Below are positions 10,222-19,880 of a stretch of DNA of 64,000 nt, piece after piece (the stretch's first letter is position 1; each line of letters begins with the position of its first letter). A program made the position numbers and the translations under genes. Source of the stretch: Leishmania mexicana MHOM/GT/2001/U1103 (lineage: Eukaryota > Euglenozoa > Kinetoplastea > Trypanosomatida > Trypanosomatidae); contig NC_018314.1 in NCBI RefSeq assembly GCF_000234665.1, positions 124,001 through 188,000 of the forward strand, written 5' to 3'. A model generated the notes under the pieces. The model saw nothing but the letters and a program-made list of their open reading frames with translations. It did not search any database and was not told the origin of the DNA.

Positions 10222-11694
10222 ATGCCGGCCGCTGTCACGGTACATCCGTTGGTCCTTCTCAGCATCGTGGACCACGTGACCCGCGTAGGTCCGCAACCTC
10301 AACAGCAGCTGCCGCCGCAAAGGCAGAGTAGTGCGCCGGATGCCGCCGTCGCAGTCCCCGCCCCAGCTTTCCTGTCCACCGCCGGTTTGCTGATGGGGAC
10401 CACGAAGGCATCCGGCCCTGCTGACATCAGCGCATGCGGCGCTGAGGGCGAAGGCCGAGGCATCACCACGACCCTCTGCGCCTCCTTCGAGCTCCCGCTA
10501 CGGTTGCAGTCGACCGACGGTGTGGCGGTCGCCGTGGCACCATCCGAGGATGCCGCTTTTCTTCGACACATACTCCGCGACAAGACTGACTGGCCGGCGG
10601 CCCAGAAACACCGTGAGCAGCTTAACGCTGTGATGCCTGAGATGGATGTAGTGGGGTGCTACGTCGTGTGTGCCGGCTCACGGTGGACGAGCACGCGGCA
10701 CCAGAGAGGTGGTGATGACAGAGACGGCTGCCGGCTGTCGGTCGGAGGTGCTGTCAAGAAGGCCAAGGGCGAGGCAAGTGCGGGTGCGGACAGTATTGCG
10801 GCGATAGCTAACTGTGTCCAGCAGCAGCTGCGCAGCGCCTCAATTTTGCCTTCGACGGCTACGGGGTTTGTTTTACTGGTAGTCTACGACAAGGAAGTGA
10901 CGAGCGCTGCAGGTGAAACGGGCATCGCCGCACCCAATCCGCAGCAGTCCCCCGCGGCGGCGCGGCTGCCTTTTGACTGCCTCTACGTTCCGGCCACCAC
11001 CGCCAGCGACGCATGGCCAACGGAAGAGGTGGCGGTGGGCCCTTCGGATATGGAGTGGATTGCCTTGGCGAACGAGACCGTGATGCCAGCACACCATCAG
11101 AGCTCGACAACCACGTCCTCTGCCGCCGCGAAGCCAGGCCTCTTGCGACGTCTCTGCAGCGCTGCCTACTTGGCCTCGGAGGCCCCGGCTGAGAGAGAGC
11201 TGGCGAACATGCAAACTTCACGAATGGCCTCGTCGCAGAACTGTCGTGCCGCCGAGGAACTCGTTGGCAGTCTTCGACTTATAATGCGTCTGCTCGTCGA
11301 GATGGCGGCATCGTCGCTGAGCCCAACGGCAACGGCGCCAGACGACGTTGAACTGCTGAGGACGGTAGCGACGTGTCTCCGTAATGTGCCGGACAGCCGC
11401 CCATCCCAGCCTCCGGGCGAGCCAAGAGCGCCATCTGCGCTACCAGCTGAGGAGGTGCTCACTGCAGTACTAGCTCTTGAGGTGCAGTGCGCACTGCACA
11501 TGCGTTCTCTGAGTAAAGCCCAGCAGCAGCTGCTCAGCAGCAGCCGCTCCGCCACGGCCGCCTCCCACTCCAAGGTTTGTTCACCCAAGACAGCCAATCC
11601 ACCGCGGCCGCCGAGCGCAGAGGGTCGGTCCACGCACGAGCCCGACAAGCGCAGCGGTATCAACACAGCTGTTCCCGGGTATGTATGGAAGTAG
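10222..11694 (+). CDS. MPN-domain protein without JAMM motif, COP9 signalosome subunit 6-like
   Basis: 490 residues from the ATG at 10222. The N-terminus TVHPLVLLSIVDHVTR is the hallmark opening of MPN domains of the CSN6, RPN8 and eIF3f group. GLLMGT and SFELPL follow in the expected order, and then a VVGCYVV strand. The metal-binding E...H-x-H...D (JAMM) set is absent, so this is an MPN-minus scaffold subunit rather than a deubiquitinase. The C-terminal helical part (about 330-395), with AAEELVGSLRLIMRLLVEM and then ELLRTVATCLRNVP, most resembles CSN6, whose partner CSN5 would carry the catalytic site. RPN8 of the proteasome lid is the main alternative; eIF3f is less likely. Low-complexity insertions (Ser/Ala, Gly/Asp) lengthen it beyond the usual 300-330 residues, and the C-terminus (about 430-490) is disordered. 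MPN call is firm, subunit identity moderate. Confidence 0.65.
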   Translation: MPAAVTVHPLVLLSIVDHVTRVGPQPQQQLPPQRQSSAPDAAVAVPAPAFLSTAGLLMGTTKASGPADISACGAEGEGRGITTTLCASFELPLRLQSTDGVAVAVAPSEDAAFLRHILRDKTDWPAAQKHREQLNAVMPEMDVVGCYVVCAGSRWTSTRHQRGGDDRDGCRLSVGGAVKKAKGEASAGADSIAAIANCVQQQLRSASILPSTATGFVLLVVYDKEVTSAAGETGIAAPNPQQSPAAARLPFDCLYVPATTASDAWPTEEVAVGPSDMEWIALANETVMPAHHQSSTTTSSAAAKPGLLRRLCSAAYLASEAPAERELANMQTSRMASSQNCRAAEELVGSLRLIMRLLVEMAASSLSPTATAPDDVELLRTVATCLRNVPDSRPSQPPGEPRAPSALPAEEVLTAVLALEVQCALHMRSLSKAQQQLLSSSRSATAASHSKVCSPKTANPPRPPSAEGRSTHEPDKRSGINTAVPGYVWK

Positions 11695-13168
11695 CTGCAG
11701 GGCCAGCGTCACATCTTCTAGAGCCTTTGCCTTTGCACCCTTTCTCTCCAAGTCTGCATCGCCCTGCTACGCGCATTCCTGCAGTGCACTGCCCTCCTCC
11801 TCCTAAGTGCACGCGTGTCTCGGCACCCCTTCCCTCCCTCTCCATCACCACCACCACCCCGTCCCAAACCTCGCCCGGCAACGGCGATACCCTGACAAAC
11901 AGCAGTAGAGGTATCGCCGCAGCTGCCGTTCCTCTCTTGCGCTGCCTCAAAGAAGAAAACGAAACGCATGTCCGTCCCGCAAGGCAAGAGAGCAGACGAA
12001 GAGCCAGCGCACAACTGCAGGCGAATGACGTATGCGAGGGGGGAGGTGGGGGGGCGCCACGAAGGAAACAGCTGGTGCCAGTTAGCCACAGTCCGCTCCC
12101 TTCCTCCGCACCTTTACTCCTCTTTGGGGTTGGGGGTGGGGTGGGGAGGTGTGTATGTGGATGAGGAGAAGGGGGAGAGAGGGCGGTGCGGGTTGCGCCC
12201 ACAGCTGTCAGCAGGCGTTATCATGTGTGTCGTCTCTGCTCGCTGTTGTTAGTCGTGCCCGAACACGCACATGTGTCTTCCCCACCACCCGCCGCTCACC
12301 CCCCCTCTGTCTGTCTGTGTCTGTGTGTGTGTGTGTGTGTGTGTGCTCTTCCATTTTTTTGTTATTTCAGTCGCTACTCCACTGCCTCACGCACGGCTAC
12401 GTGGCGCCGCCACATCTCTCTGCCCCCCCCTCCCCCTCTCCCTCCCCCCTCCCGCTCCCGCACCGTCCCGTGTGTGCTCCTTGTATCTGTGCCTCTGTGT
12501 GGAGGCGTATGTATGTGTGTATGTGTGTGTGTGTGTGTGTGTGTCCGCACCCTTTCCGCCCGACCACCACCACCCCTCCCCCTCCCTCCCCGTCAAGATC
12601 TACCGGGAGGGACACGCAACCGACACGAACCGGTGATATATGTGTGGGCCTAACAAGGTCGGAGAGGGACTCGCATGGCGATATGCGTTGCTGGTACTCC
12701 TCTCGTTTTATGGGTCATCCGTCGTGCTGGCGGGCTGCCTCCCCCTCCCCCCTCACGCTATGCCTCGGTCGCTGTCGGCGAGTGGGATGCCTCAATGCCT
12801 CCCCCCCCCCCCACCCTGTGTGTGTGCCACGAGCACCCGACACCCTAACCCCCACACGTCTTCTTTTCGTTGTATCGTGCCATCAATCCTCGACGACGGC
12901 ACCCTTGGCCTGCACGCCCCCCACGCACACGACCGCCGATAAGGCGAGCAGAGGCGCACTTTCCTTACCGGGCAAGCACGCCGTGGCCGCAGCACGCACC
13001 AACAATTCTCACGGACTGTTTCGTTCGTGCTTGCCCTCTCCGCCTGCCACCAACCAGGCAACTCCCTTTTGCTTCGCGAACTCGGACTTCCATAGCTGTG
13101 CCTTGGTTGCCTGCTTTACGCTCTACCCACCTCCATCGACCAAGCTCGACTCCCTATCACCAGCGACG
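11695..13168. other. Spacer upstream of transporter array; GT tracts
   Basis: CT-rich sequence with GT microsatellites at about 12317-12344 and 12513-12543 and a poly-C run at about 12800-12812. An open frame reaches from 12149 into the transporter gene, but that stretch encodes only Pro/Ser/Cys-Val repeats and I read it as 5' UTR. No gene seen. Confidence 0.6.
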
Positions 13169-15406
13169 ATGGCCGAATTCGACCGGAGCGCCGGCCGCGA
13201 GAAGGGAGGCGGTGACAGCGTGGCGGAGGTGGGCTCACTCTGCTCGGGCGTGCCTGGGCCGATGGTTTCTGGCGAGCAGAAGCCGCCGATCACGCAGGGC
13301 AGCCACCGTACCAAAGCTGACGGGACGATCGTCCACCCGCAGGCGGAATCGCTGTTCGCCGCGTGCCCGTGGGTGCGTCTGGTTCCCGTAGTTGGCTACG
13401 CCGTGGAGGGCTACGGACCAAAACTGATTGCCTCGGTATGCCTCACCTACGTCCTCTGTAAAGGAGCGGCGGACCAGATAATCGGCCTCTCACGCCAGCC
13501 AATGCTCATGAAGCGCTACGGCCTCGACGCCACGCGGTACCAACGCCTTGCCGCCGTCTGGGGAGCAGGATGGTCTGTGAAGGCCTTCATCGCGGCACTC
13601 ACGGACACGTTTGCGTTCATGGGGTACACGAAGCGGTGGTACACGCTACTCTCGTGCGTTATGGGTGCTGGCTTCAGCCTGGGCTATGCACTGCTGCCTG
13701 CGCAGCCCTCGTCCGGCGCCCCCGCCGCCGCGTTTATCTTCCTCACCACCCTTAGCAAGTCGAGCGTGGATATCCTGTCGGAGGGCCACTACAGCCGCCT
13801 GATGCGCCGTAACCCACGTCCGGGACCGACGCTCGTGAGCTGTGTGTGGGTGTCCATCTTTGCAGGGTCCACGATCGCGTCCACGATTCAGGGCCCGCTG
13901 TCGGGGAGTGGCAGGGTGCACGTGGGCGTGATGATCTCGGCTGCCCTGCAGTTTGTGGCGGGCATTATTTTCGTGTTCAACTGGTACGGTGAAAAGACAA
14001 ACCGGGAGGAGCGGCTGCAGGACCTGCGTGACGCCAAGGCTGCGCTTGCGAAGGCCTGTGCAAAGACCCGGCGGGGCTCGCCCCACGTGGATCTAAAGAC
14101 AGTTACCACTGACGAGGAGCTCCGCCTGGAGGGGCAGAATCCATCGTCGCCTCTCCAGACCCTGGGCACGCACGCGCATCAGCTCCAACAAAACTTCCTG
14201 GTTGTCAACGACGATATGCTTGGCCTCTCGACCTGCGATGAGGTCAAAGGCATTCACGAGCGGAACCGTGTTTCCGCACTCGGTGGCGACGTGGTGGCGG
14301 CAAGGGAGAGCGATGATGACGAGGCGGTGGAGGAGAACTTGCGCATCCCTTCATGTCTGTTTGGTCTCTTCGAGATCAACACCGAGGTGGTGCGGCACAA
14401 CTGGCGCGTCGTGCTCTACAGCGCGGTAATGACTTGCAGCGTCGTGGCGCTGGTGTGCGTGACAATCCTCGGCACAACATGGGAGCTGATGTATATGAGC
14501 ATCGCCATCTCCCTTGTGTGCTGCGCCTTCGCCTTTTTCACTCTTCCGCTGGTCATCGCCAAGGCACAGGTTTTCTTCTTCCTGAACTCGTTGCTGTACC
14601 TGCAACTCCCTGGTGCACTGGACAGCTTCTACCTCGCGAACGCTTCCTGCGTGCCTGGCGGTCCGCACTTCTCCTACGTCTTCTACAACACCATCAGCGC
14701 CGTCCTCTCGAACATCGGTGGTATTGTTGGCGCCGTCCTCTTCGCCAACATCTTTTCAACGATGAACTACCAGGTCACCATGTGCATCACGGTCTCTCTC
14801 ATGGCGGTGGCAAGCATCTTCGACATCATTATCGTGGAGCGCTGGAACGTCTACATTGGCATCCCGGACCACGCCATGTACATTTGCGGTGATGCGATCG
14901 TGTACAATGTTTGCAACATGCTAACCACCATGCCGTGCACGATCTTGATGTCGCGCCTGTGCCCTCGTGGCTCGGAGAGCATGGTCTACGCACTGATGTC
15001 TGGCCTATTCAACTTTGGCCAGACCATGTCCACGGCTATCGGCGCGCTGCTGATGGAGACGCGCTGGCCGTTGGATACAAACTCGGTTCCGTGCGACTTT
15101 AGCAATGTGCGCTGGCTCCTGGTCACCGGGCATATGTGCTCCCCGCTGCTCATTGTGCCGCTGTCGTTCCTTCTGCTGCCTCGCCTCCGCATCTGCGACG
15201 ACATCGACGTGAACGGTCACGCGATTCACGCGCCGCTGAGGGCGGAGTTCATCAGGGAGGGGCAGCAGGCGCAGCGCATCTCAGCAGCCAAGGACTGCTT
15301 GGACACCAACGCCAATGCACGGGATGCTCACCTGACGGGCGCCCGGGCCTCAGACTCCCATCAGCTTACCGATGCCGAGGGTGCTGTACAGAGGGTCGTG
15401 AAGTGA
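13169..15406 (+). CDS. Folate/biopterin transporter, BT1 family, copy 1 (FT1)
   Basis: 745 residues from ATG 13169. BT1-family proteins are major-facilitator-type carriers of folates and pteridines in the plasma membrane; Leishmania is a pterin auxotroph and depends on them. The sequence has a soluble N-terminus, the family block IVHPQAESLFAACPWVR, then VEGYGPKLIASV, about six hydrophobic segments with the family motif EGHYSRLMRRNPRPGP between segments 4 and 5, a hydrophilic central loop at about residues 280-395, and about seven more hydrophobic segments. PLVIAKAQVF, ERWNVYIGIPDHAMY and SRLCPRGSE are signature stretches of the second half. FT1 is the most divergent member: MRRNPRPGP replaces MRQNPKPGP. 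In its second half it shares LQLPGALDSFYLANA and HAMYICGDAIVY with copy 4. Folate versus biopterin preference cannot be told from sequence. Confidence 0.93.
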   Translation: MAEFDRSAGREKGGGDSVAEVGSLCSGVPGPMVSGEQKPPITQGSHRTKADGTIVHPQAESLFAACPWVRLVPVVGYAVEGYGPKLIASVCLTYVLCKGAADQIIGLSRQPMLMKRYGLDATRYQRLAAVWGAGWSVKAFIAALTDTFAFMGYTKRWYTLLSCVMGAGFSLGYALLPAQPSSGAPAAAFIFLTTLSKSSVDILSEGHYSRLMRRNPRPGPTLVSCVWVSIFAGSTIASTIQGPLSGSGRVHVGVMISAALQFVAGIIFVFNWYGEKTNREERLQDLRDAKAALAKACAKTRRGSPHVDLKTVTTDEELRLEGQNPSSPLQTLGTHAHQLQQNFLVVNDDMLGLSTCDEVKGIHERNRVSALGGDVVAARESDDDEAVEENLRIPSCLFGLFEINTEVVRHNWRVVLYSAVMTCSVVALVCVTILGTTWELMYMSIAISLVCCAFAFFTLPLVIAKAQVFFFLNSLLYLQLPGALDSFYLANASCVPGGPHFSYVFYNTISAVLSNIGGIVGAVLFANIFSTMNYQVTMCITVSLMAVASIFDIIIVERWNVYIGIPDHAMYICGDAIVYNVCNMLTTMPCTILMSRLCPRGSESMVYALMSGLFNFGQTMSTAIGALLMETRWPLDTNSVPCDFSNVRWLLVTGHMCSPLLIVPLSFLLLPRLRICDDIDVNGHAIHAPLRAEFIREGQQAQRISAAKDCLDTNANARDAHLTGARASDSHQLTDAEGAVQRVVK

Positions 15407-15589
15407 GCAAAACACCCCTCCTTCGACCATGTGTACACATAGAAGGGGAGCGGCGAAACGGGTCAATGCAATCAGGAAGAGAAGGCGTGTTACTCTTCTC
15501 TGTTTATTTTTCTTGCGTGTGTGCTCCTTGCAGATTCCTCTTCGTCTGCAGCCTCTGTGCTAACATACCGCTTGAAGTATGCATCTCCC

Positions 15590-15697
15590 TCCACCCCCCC
15601 CCCTTCCTCCATCCCCTCGGTGCTGTGTGTCTCCTCGGAATCTCTTACTATATATATATATATATACATTTGCCTGCGTGTGCGTGTGTGTGCGTGT
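15590..15697 (+). repeat. Direct repeat, copy 1, in FT1 3' flank
   Basis: Poly-C run, then cctcc, then GCTGTGTGTCTCCTCGGAAT, a (TA)n tract and a GTGCGTGTGTG tail. The same order recurs at 16139-16240 about 550 bp downstream. Confidence 0.8.
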
Positions 15698-16138
15698 GCA
15701 CCGGAGCATCAAGCGGACAGAGAGGGCTCGCTCACCTTTTTTCTTTCACCTTTTTTTTGGATGCGGGGCAGATGAAACGGGGGAAACAATAAGGCAACCG
15801 TGCAAGCACGTGCATGTCTCCCCCCCCCGCCAGCACAGCCCCTAACCCCCCACACTCTCTCGCTCTTACCCTTGCACCTGGCGATATCCCCACCCCCCAC
15901 CCCCACCGCCATCACTACCGCTCCACCACGCCCGCCCCCCTCTCTTCTTGAGCCCTTCCTTCTCCTTTGCATCCCCCACTTTCTATTTTCCGGGCCTAGA
16001 CACGGTTGTCCTCCCCACCTGCCTTCTCCTATCGCCAACTACCTCCCCTCCCCCTCTCTCTCGTGCTTTTTGCCATTATTTTTCCGCTTTCTCTGCCGCC
16101 TACTCGGTGTTCGGAGTACGTGCGGAGGATATCACATA

Positions 16139-16240
16139 TACCCCCCCCCCTTCCTCTCCTCTACGCTGTGTGTCTCCTCGGAATCTCTCTTACTATATAT
16201 ATATATATATGCCTGCTTGTGCGTGTGTGTGTGTGTGTGT
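16139..16240 (+). repeat. Direct repeat, copy 2, in FT1 3' flank
   Basis: Second copy of the poly-C, GCTGTGTGTCTCCTCGGAAT, (TA)n, GT-rich module of 15590-15697, with small length changes in the simple tracts. A local tandem duplication is the simplest reading. Confidence 0.8.
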
Positions 16241-16560
16241 AGTTCTCCTGAGTATTCGAAGGCGTTGCCTGTCAGGCTTTGCATGTCGGTGTGCCGCCCT
16301 TCCCGTGCCTGTCCGCTTGCAACGGTTTGTCATGAGTGCTGCACACCGGCGCAGCATGCACCGTTCCTGTTGGCACAAAGACCGTCGTTGTCATGACTAC
16401 GCCTCCCTCCTCCCCTTCCCTCCCCCACCCCCGAGAAAAAATCCAACGTGTGCCGTTCATGGCATCTCCGCGGCGATCACCGCGACCCCTACTTCCGCAC
16501 GCGCCCACAGACCGGCCCCAGCCTTCTCTTGGGATTTTTTCCTTGTTCATCTCTCCAGTG

Positions 16561-17465
16561 TCTTGTGTGCAGACGCGTGTCTGTCCGCGAGCCCGTTTCC
16601 CTTGACCCACCCCATGCCTATGAGAGGCGTGCGGATGTAGGGGAGCGTGGAGTGCCCCGTGCCGCCACAGAATCATGGCGGCGTCCCACCCGTCGCGGCG
16701 CACGCGGGCAAGCCATCCACACACACACACACACAGACTCGGGCAACAAGGTCGTCCTGGAACACGCTCCTGAATCGAATAAAAAAACGAGAGCACTGTG
16801 CGCCCACGTTGTCCAGTATGGCTGCTACGGTATGCCGAAGTTCCAACAGAGTATCCGGAGAGAAGAGCCCGAGCGGTGGACGAAGTGGTGCAGTGACATG
16901 CATGCGAATGAGCCCCAAAGTGCACGTGTGCAACGTGTGCGGCATCTCCTCCATCCAACAAGGTGCGGGTTGATGAGGCACGGGTGCCGGGAGCATGACA
17001 AGAGCAGCCTCGAGTTGCACTATTCAGTACTCCAGACTCCCATCCGGAGAGTCCTCACAGCGTATTATGGGATGCCGCGGCTGAAGGCGGCTGAAGGCGA
17101 CTGAGACCAAAGCACGGCACACAGGCAAAGCCCAAGGTCTCGGCGGGCCCTGGCCTGCAGCTGACTAACATCCCCCTTGAGCTCATGCGACATGTATCGA
17201 GAGACCACCACCCTCTGTTATCCGAGCGACAGACGCCACGACTTGCTGCCCTCGAGCACAACCCCGGACGCTGCCCGCTGAGATCAAGGTATGCAGTCCG
17301 CCCACGCCCGTCGGACGCGGTCTGCTCAGCACGTATCCGAGGAACGGGTGGAACGGGCCCATTAGGCGCATGCTCCCCCGATGCCACGGCCGATGGCTTC
17401 TCCCAGACAACCAGAGGATATAGCCGTGGTGCAACAGCGGTAGATTCACGGCGGGTGGCGCATGC
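16561..17465 (+). repeat. Large inverted repeat, arm 1 (905 bp)
   Basis: This 905-bp block is found again, reverse-complemented, at 48453-49361. Every segment I compared matches base for base except a CA microsatellite, 9 units here and 11 in arm 2, which exactly explains the length difference (905 versus 909). Homology stops sharply at both ends. Unlike the surrounding CT-rich spacer, base composition is balanced. ORFs on both strands are short and match no family I know; no target-site duplication is evident. It may be a fragment of a degenerate ingi/SIDER-type retroposon, but I see no diagnostic motif. Confidence 0.95.
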
Positions 17466-17984
17466 CCGTATTTGTGGACGGGTTCGCGGTTGGATACACA
17501 CGAAACCTAGAACAAACGACAAGCTTTTCGAACGCTCGCGTGTCTGTGACGTCTGTGAGGGGTCGTCATGTGGTGGTGCCGCTCTCCTTCTGTTGCGTTT
17601 TCTGGGTGGATCTGTGGTGCGCCACCTCGTTGCGTGCGTTCAACTCTCCATCGCGCTCATCGACCTGGCGAGAAGGCGGGCACGTGCGGCGTAACTGCTT
17701 GCCAGCTCGCCTTTTTCCATGACCTTTTCTCGCCACGGCTTTAGGCTTCCACCTCCATCACGCTCTTCTCGTTTCTTTTTTGTTTTTTCGTTTATGTCTG
17801 CGCAGCCCACGCACAGGTGTCCACAGACGCGCACACACGCACACGCACATAGCGGCGCGGCGTTCGGCGTTCGGCGTTCCGCTCACGCTCTTCTCTGTTT
17901 CTTTGCAGCCATCCCGATGAGTGGAGTCACCTCAGCTCTGGTGTCAGGGGCCTTGTGAACCCCTCCCTCCCCCCTCTTCCCCCG

Positions 17985-18235
17985 ATCCCCGAGGGCTGTA
18001 CCAGGTGGTGACCGGCAGGATGGGAGCGGCTGTGAGCCAACCTGCGAGGCAGTGGGTGGGTAGCGTTGGAGGCAGAGGCCGCGCTCAGATGCCTGAGACG
18101 GCGCATTGCCGGAAGGCGCGTGTCTACGGCTGCCATCGCACGGACGCGACGGGGGTACCTCTGACAGGGCGGCGGCGGGGGGGGGGGGGCAGAGTTGGAC
18201 CTCGTGCTCTATGGCGGCAAAAAAGGGGGAATGCA
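17985..18235 (+). mobile_element. SIDER-like degenerate retroposon block in FT1 3' flank
   Basis: Contains GACCGGCA, GAGCGGCTGTGAG (18024-18036) and a following CCTGCGAGGCAG, all of which recur in the same order near 22530-22580 in the FT2 3' flank. A GGACCTCGTGCTCTATGG-like end resembles the ACTCGTGTTGTA end of the blocks after FT3 and FT4. Shared dispersed words with many substitutions, in 3' UTR position, fit the SIDER family of Leishmania; the family name is inference. Confidence 0.45.
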
Positions 18236-19880
18236 TGTCAGAAGGGAAGAACAGCCCTTTTCCAATGTTCTCTTTCACGTGGCAAGCATCACGCGTGGCG
18301 CATGTCCATTGTGCAGCCGGGCATGTACACGGAGTCGCAGACGTGAGACATGTTTCGTCATGTCGTAGAATGTGCCTGAGCCCGTTGTTGCCTTTTCGTT
18401 TTTTTTTTGCTACTGTTGCACGTTTTTTTGTGTGTGTGTGTGATTCGGGACGAGCTTTGCGCAGGTGGAGGGAGGGAGGGAAGCCGGAGAAGTTCGATGG
18501 TTGCGTGTTAATGATGCTGTCGTTGTTGTCGTTTTCCAAGTGTGCACGCGCGGGTCCCTCTGGGTGCCCGTACTCTTCCACGCGTTACGTTGTCCCCCCG
18601 TGCGGCTTCCCACCCTCCTCTATGATTCGTCCATCCATCTCCCACTGCAGAGCTGCGCGCCGGCGCACGCAATAGTGCGCAGGCACAACAAAGAAAAAAA
18701 AGCATGCACGCGCAAACAGCTTCCCGTACGCTGACGAGCGTGGCCACATGCCCCTCCCACACCCGTCCTTCACCTCGTACTGTTTGGCTGCTGTGACAGG
18801 TGGCGGTGGTGTGACCGTCTTTGTTCCCCCGCCTCCCCCCTTGGTCCGCGTAGCCGTCCCCAAGCGAACTGTATATCCATATATATGTATGTATGTATAT
18901 CCATACGGACGTGCGTGCGTGCATGTGAGGGGGTGCACGTGTGCGCCTTTTTGTTTCCGTTTCGTGTGAGGACTTGTCTGCCCGCTCGCCGTTTTTGGCG
19001 GTTGCTCGTTGCGCTGAAATCGCATCGACACAAAAAAGACGGGAATACGCATCATGGCACGCATGCTGTGATGTACACAGACCCACATATAGAGATCACC
19101 CACTCGCAATGGCCTGCAGCGAGCAAGCCCCGCGCCGGCTGGTTTTAGAGTGGATGGGACTGCGCTTGTGCTGAGTCCCTCGCTGGGTATGTTACGAGCA
19201 AGGCTAGCGGCGTCCTTCGCTTCGTGGACGACGATCTGTGCCGTAGGAGTGCACGTTGGTGTGTGCATGTGCGTGCGTGTGTCTGGTGCTGCCTGGAAAG
19301 ACGGAAGAAAACGGTTAGTTCACAGCATCACCAGGAAAGAGCTTACAGGATTCAAGTAGCTGCTCCACCCCAGTGTCGCACGTCGCATGCGTTCGGTGGG
19401 CGGTCTACGCGCACCACAGTGTCTACTTGCCTCGCTCCACGGCACCTTTCCATTGGTGTCTTCTCCTCCTACCTCTTCTCCGTTTCGATACCACGTACGC
19501 ACACGCGCCCGTGCACGCTGTCCTCTACGGGCTGCTGATGCATAACGCAGCAGCAGCAGCAGCAGCAGCAACGCGCTGACACCCGCACGCCCCTGTAAAC
19601 AGGACTCTCTACGTGGCTGCAAGTATTACCTGGCCGACTCTGTCTACCTCTCCCCCTCCCCCTTCCGCTCCACTCACACCCCATTCGCTGACTTACAGCC
19701 ACCCTTGCGCTCTTCGTCCTTCCACGGCTCCGTTTTCTGTTCTAGTTGTGGTGTCGGTGGTGGTTCCTCTGCGCCCCCCCCCCCTCCTCTTCCTCTCCCT
19801 CTCTGCTGCCTCTGCCCTGTCCGGCACGTCCGCACCGTCATCTCTGTTCGTGTGTTTTTCTCTGGCCTAAGACGCTCACA

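Larger units (their letters stand above)
15407..19880. other. 4.5-kb spacer between FT1 and FT2
   Basis: Gene-free by my reading. It holds a local direct repeat (15590-16240), one arm of the large inverted repeat (16561-17465), a SIDER-like block (17985-18235), and a (CAG)n tract at about 19550-19570. The rest is CT/GT-rich UTR-type sequence. Confidence 0.6.

Noticed and set aside
12149..13168. N-terminal extension of FT1 (open frame without ATG support)
   Set aside because: Encodes Cys-Val and Pro/Ser runs from microsatellites and CT tracts; family homology begins only after ATG 13169.
16561..17465. Protein-coding genes within the inverted-repeat arms (ORFs up to about 155 residues)
   Set aside because: Several short overlapping ORFs on both strands, no family similarity, identical in both arms because the DNA is; not evidence for coding.
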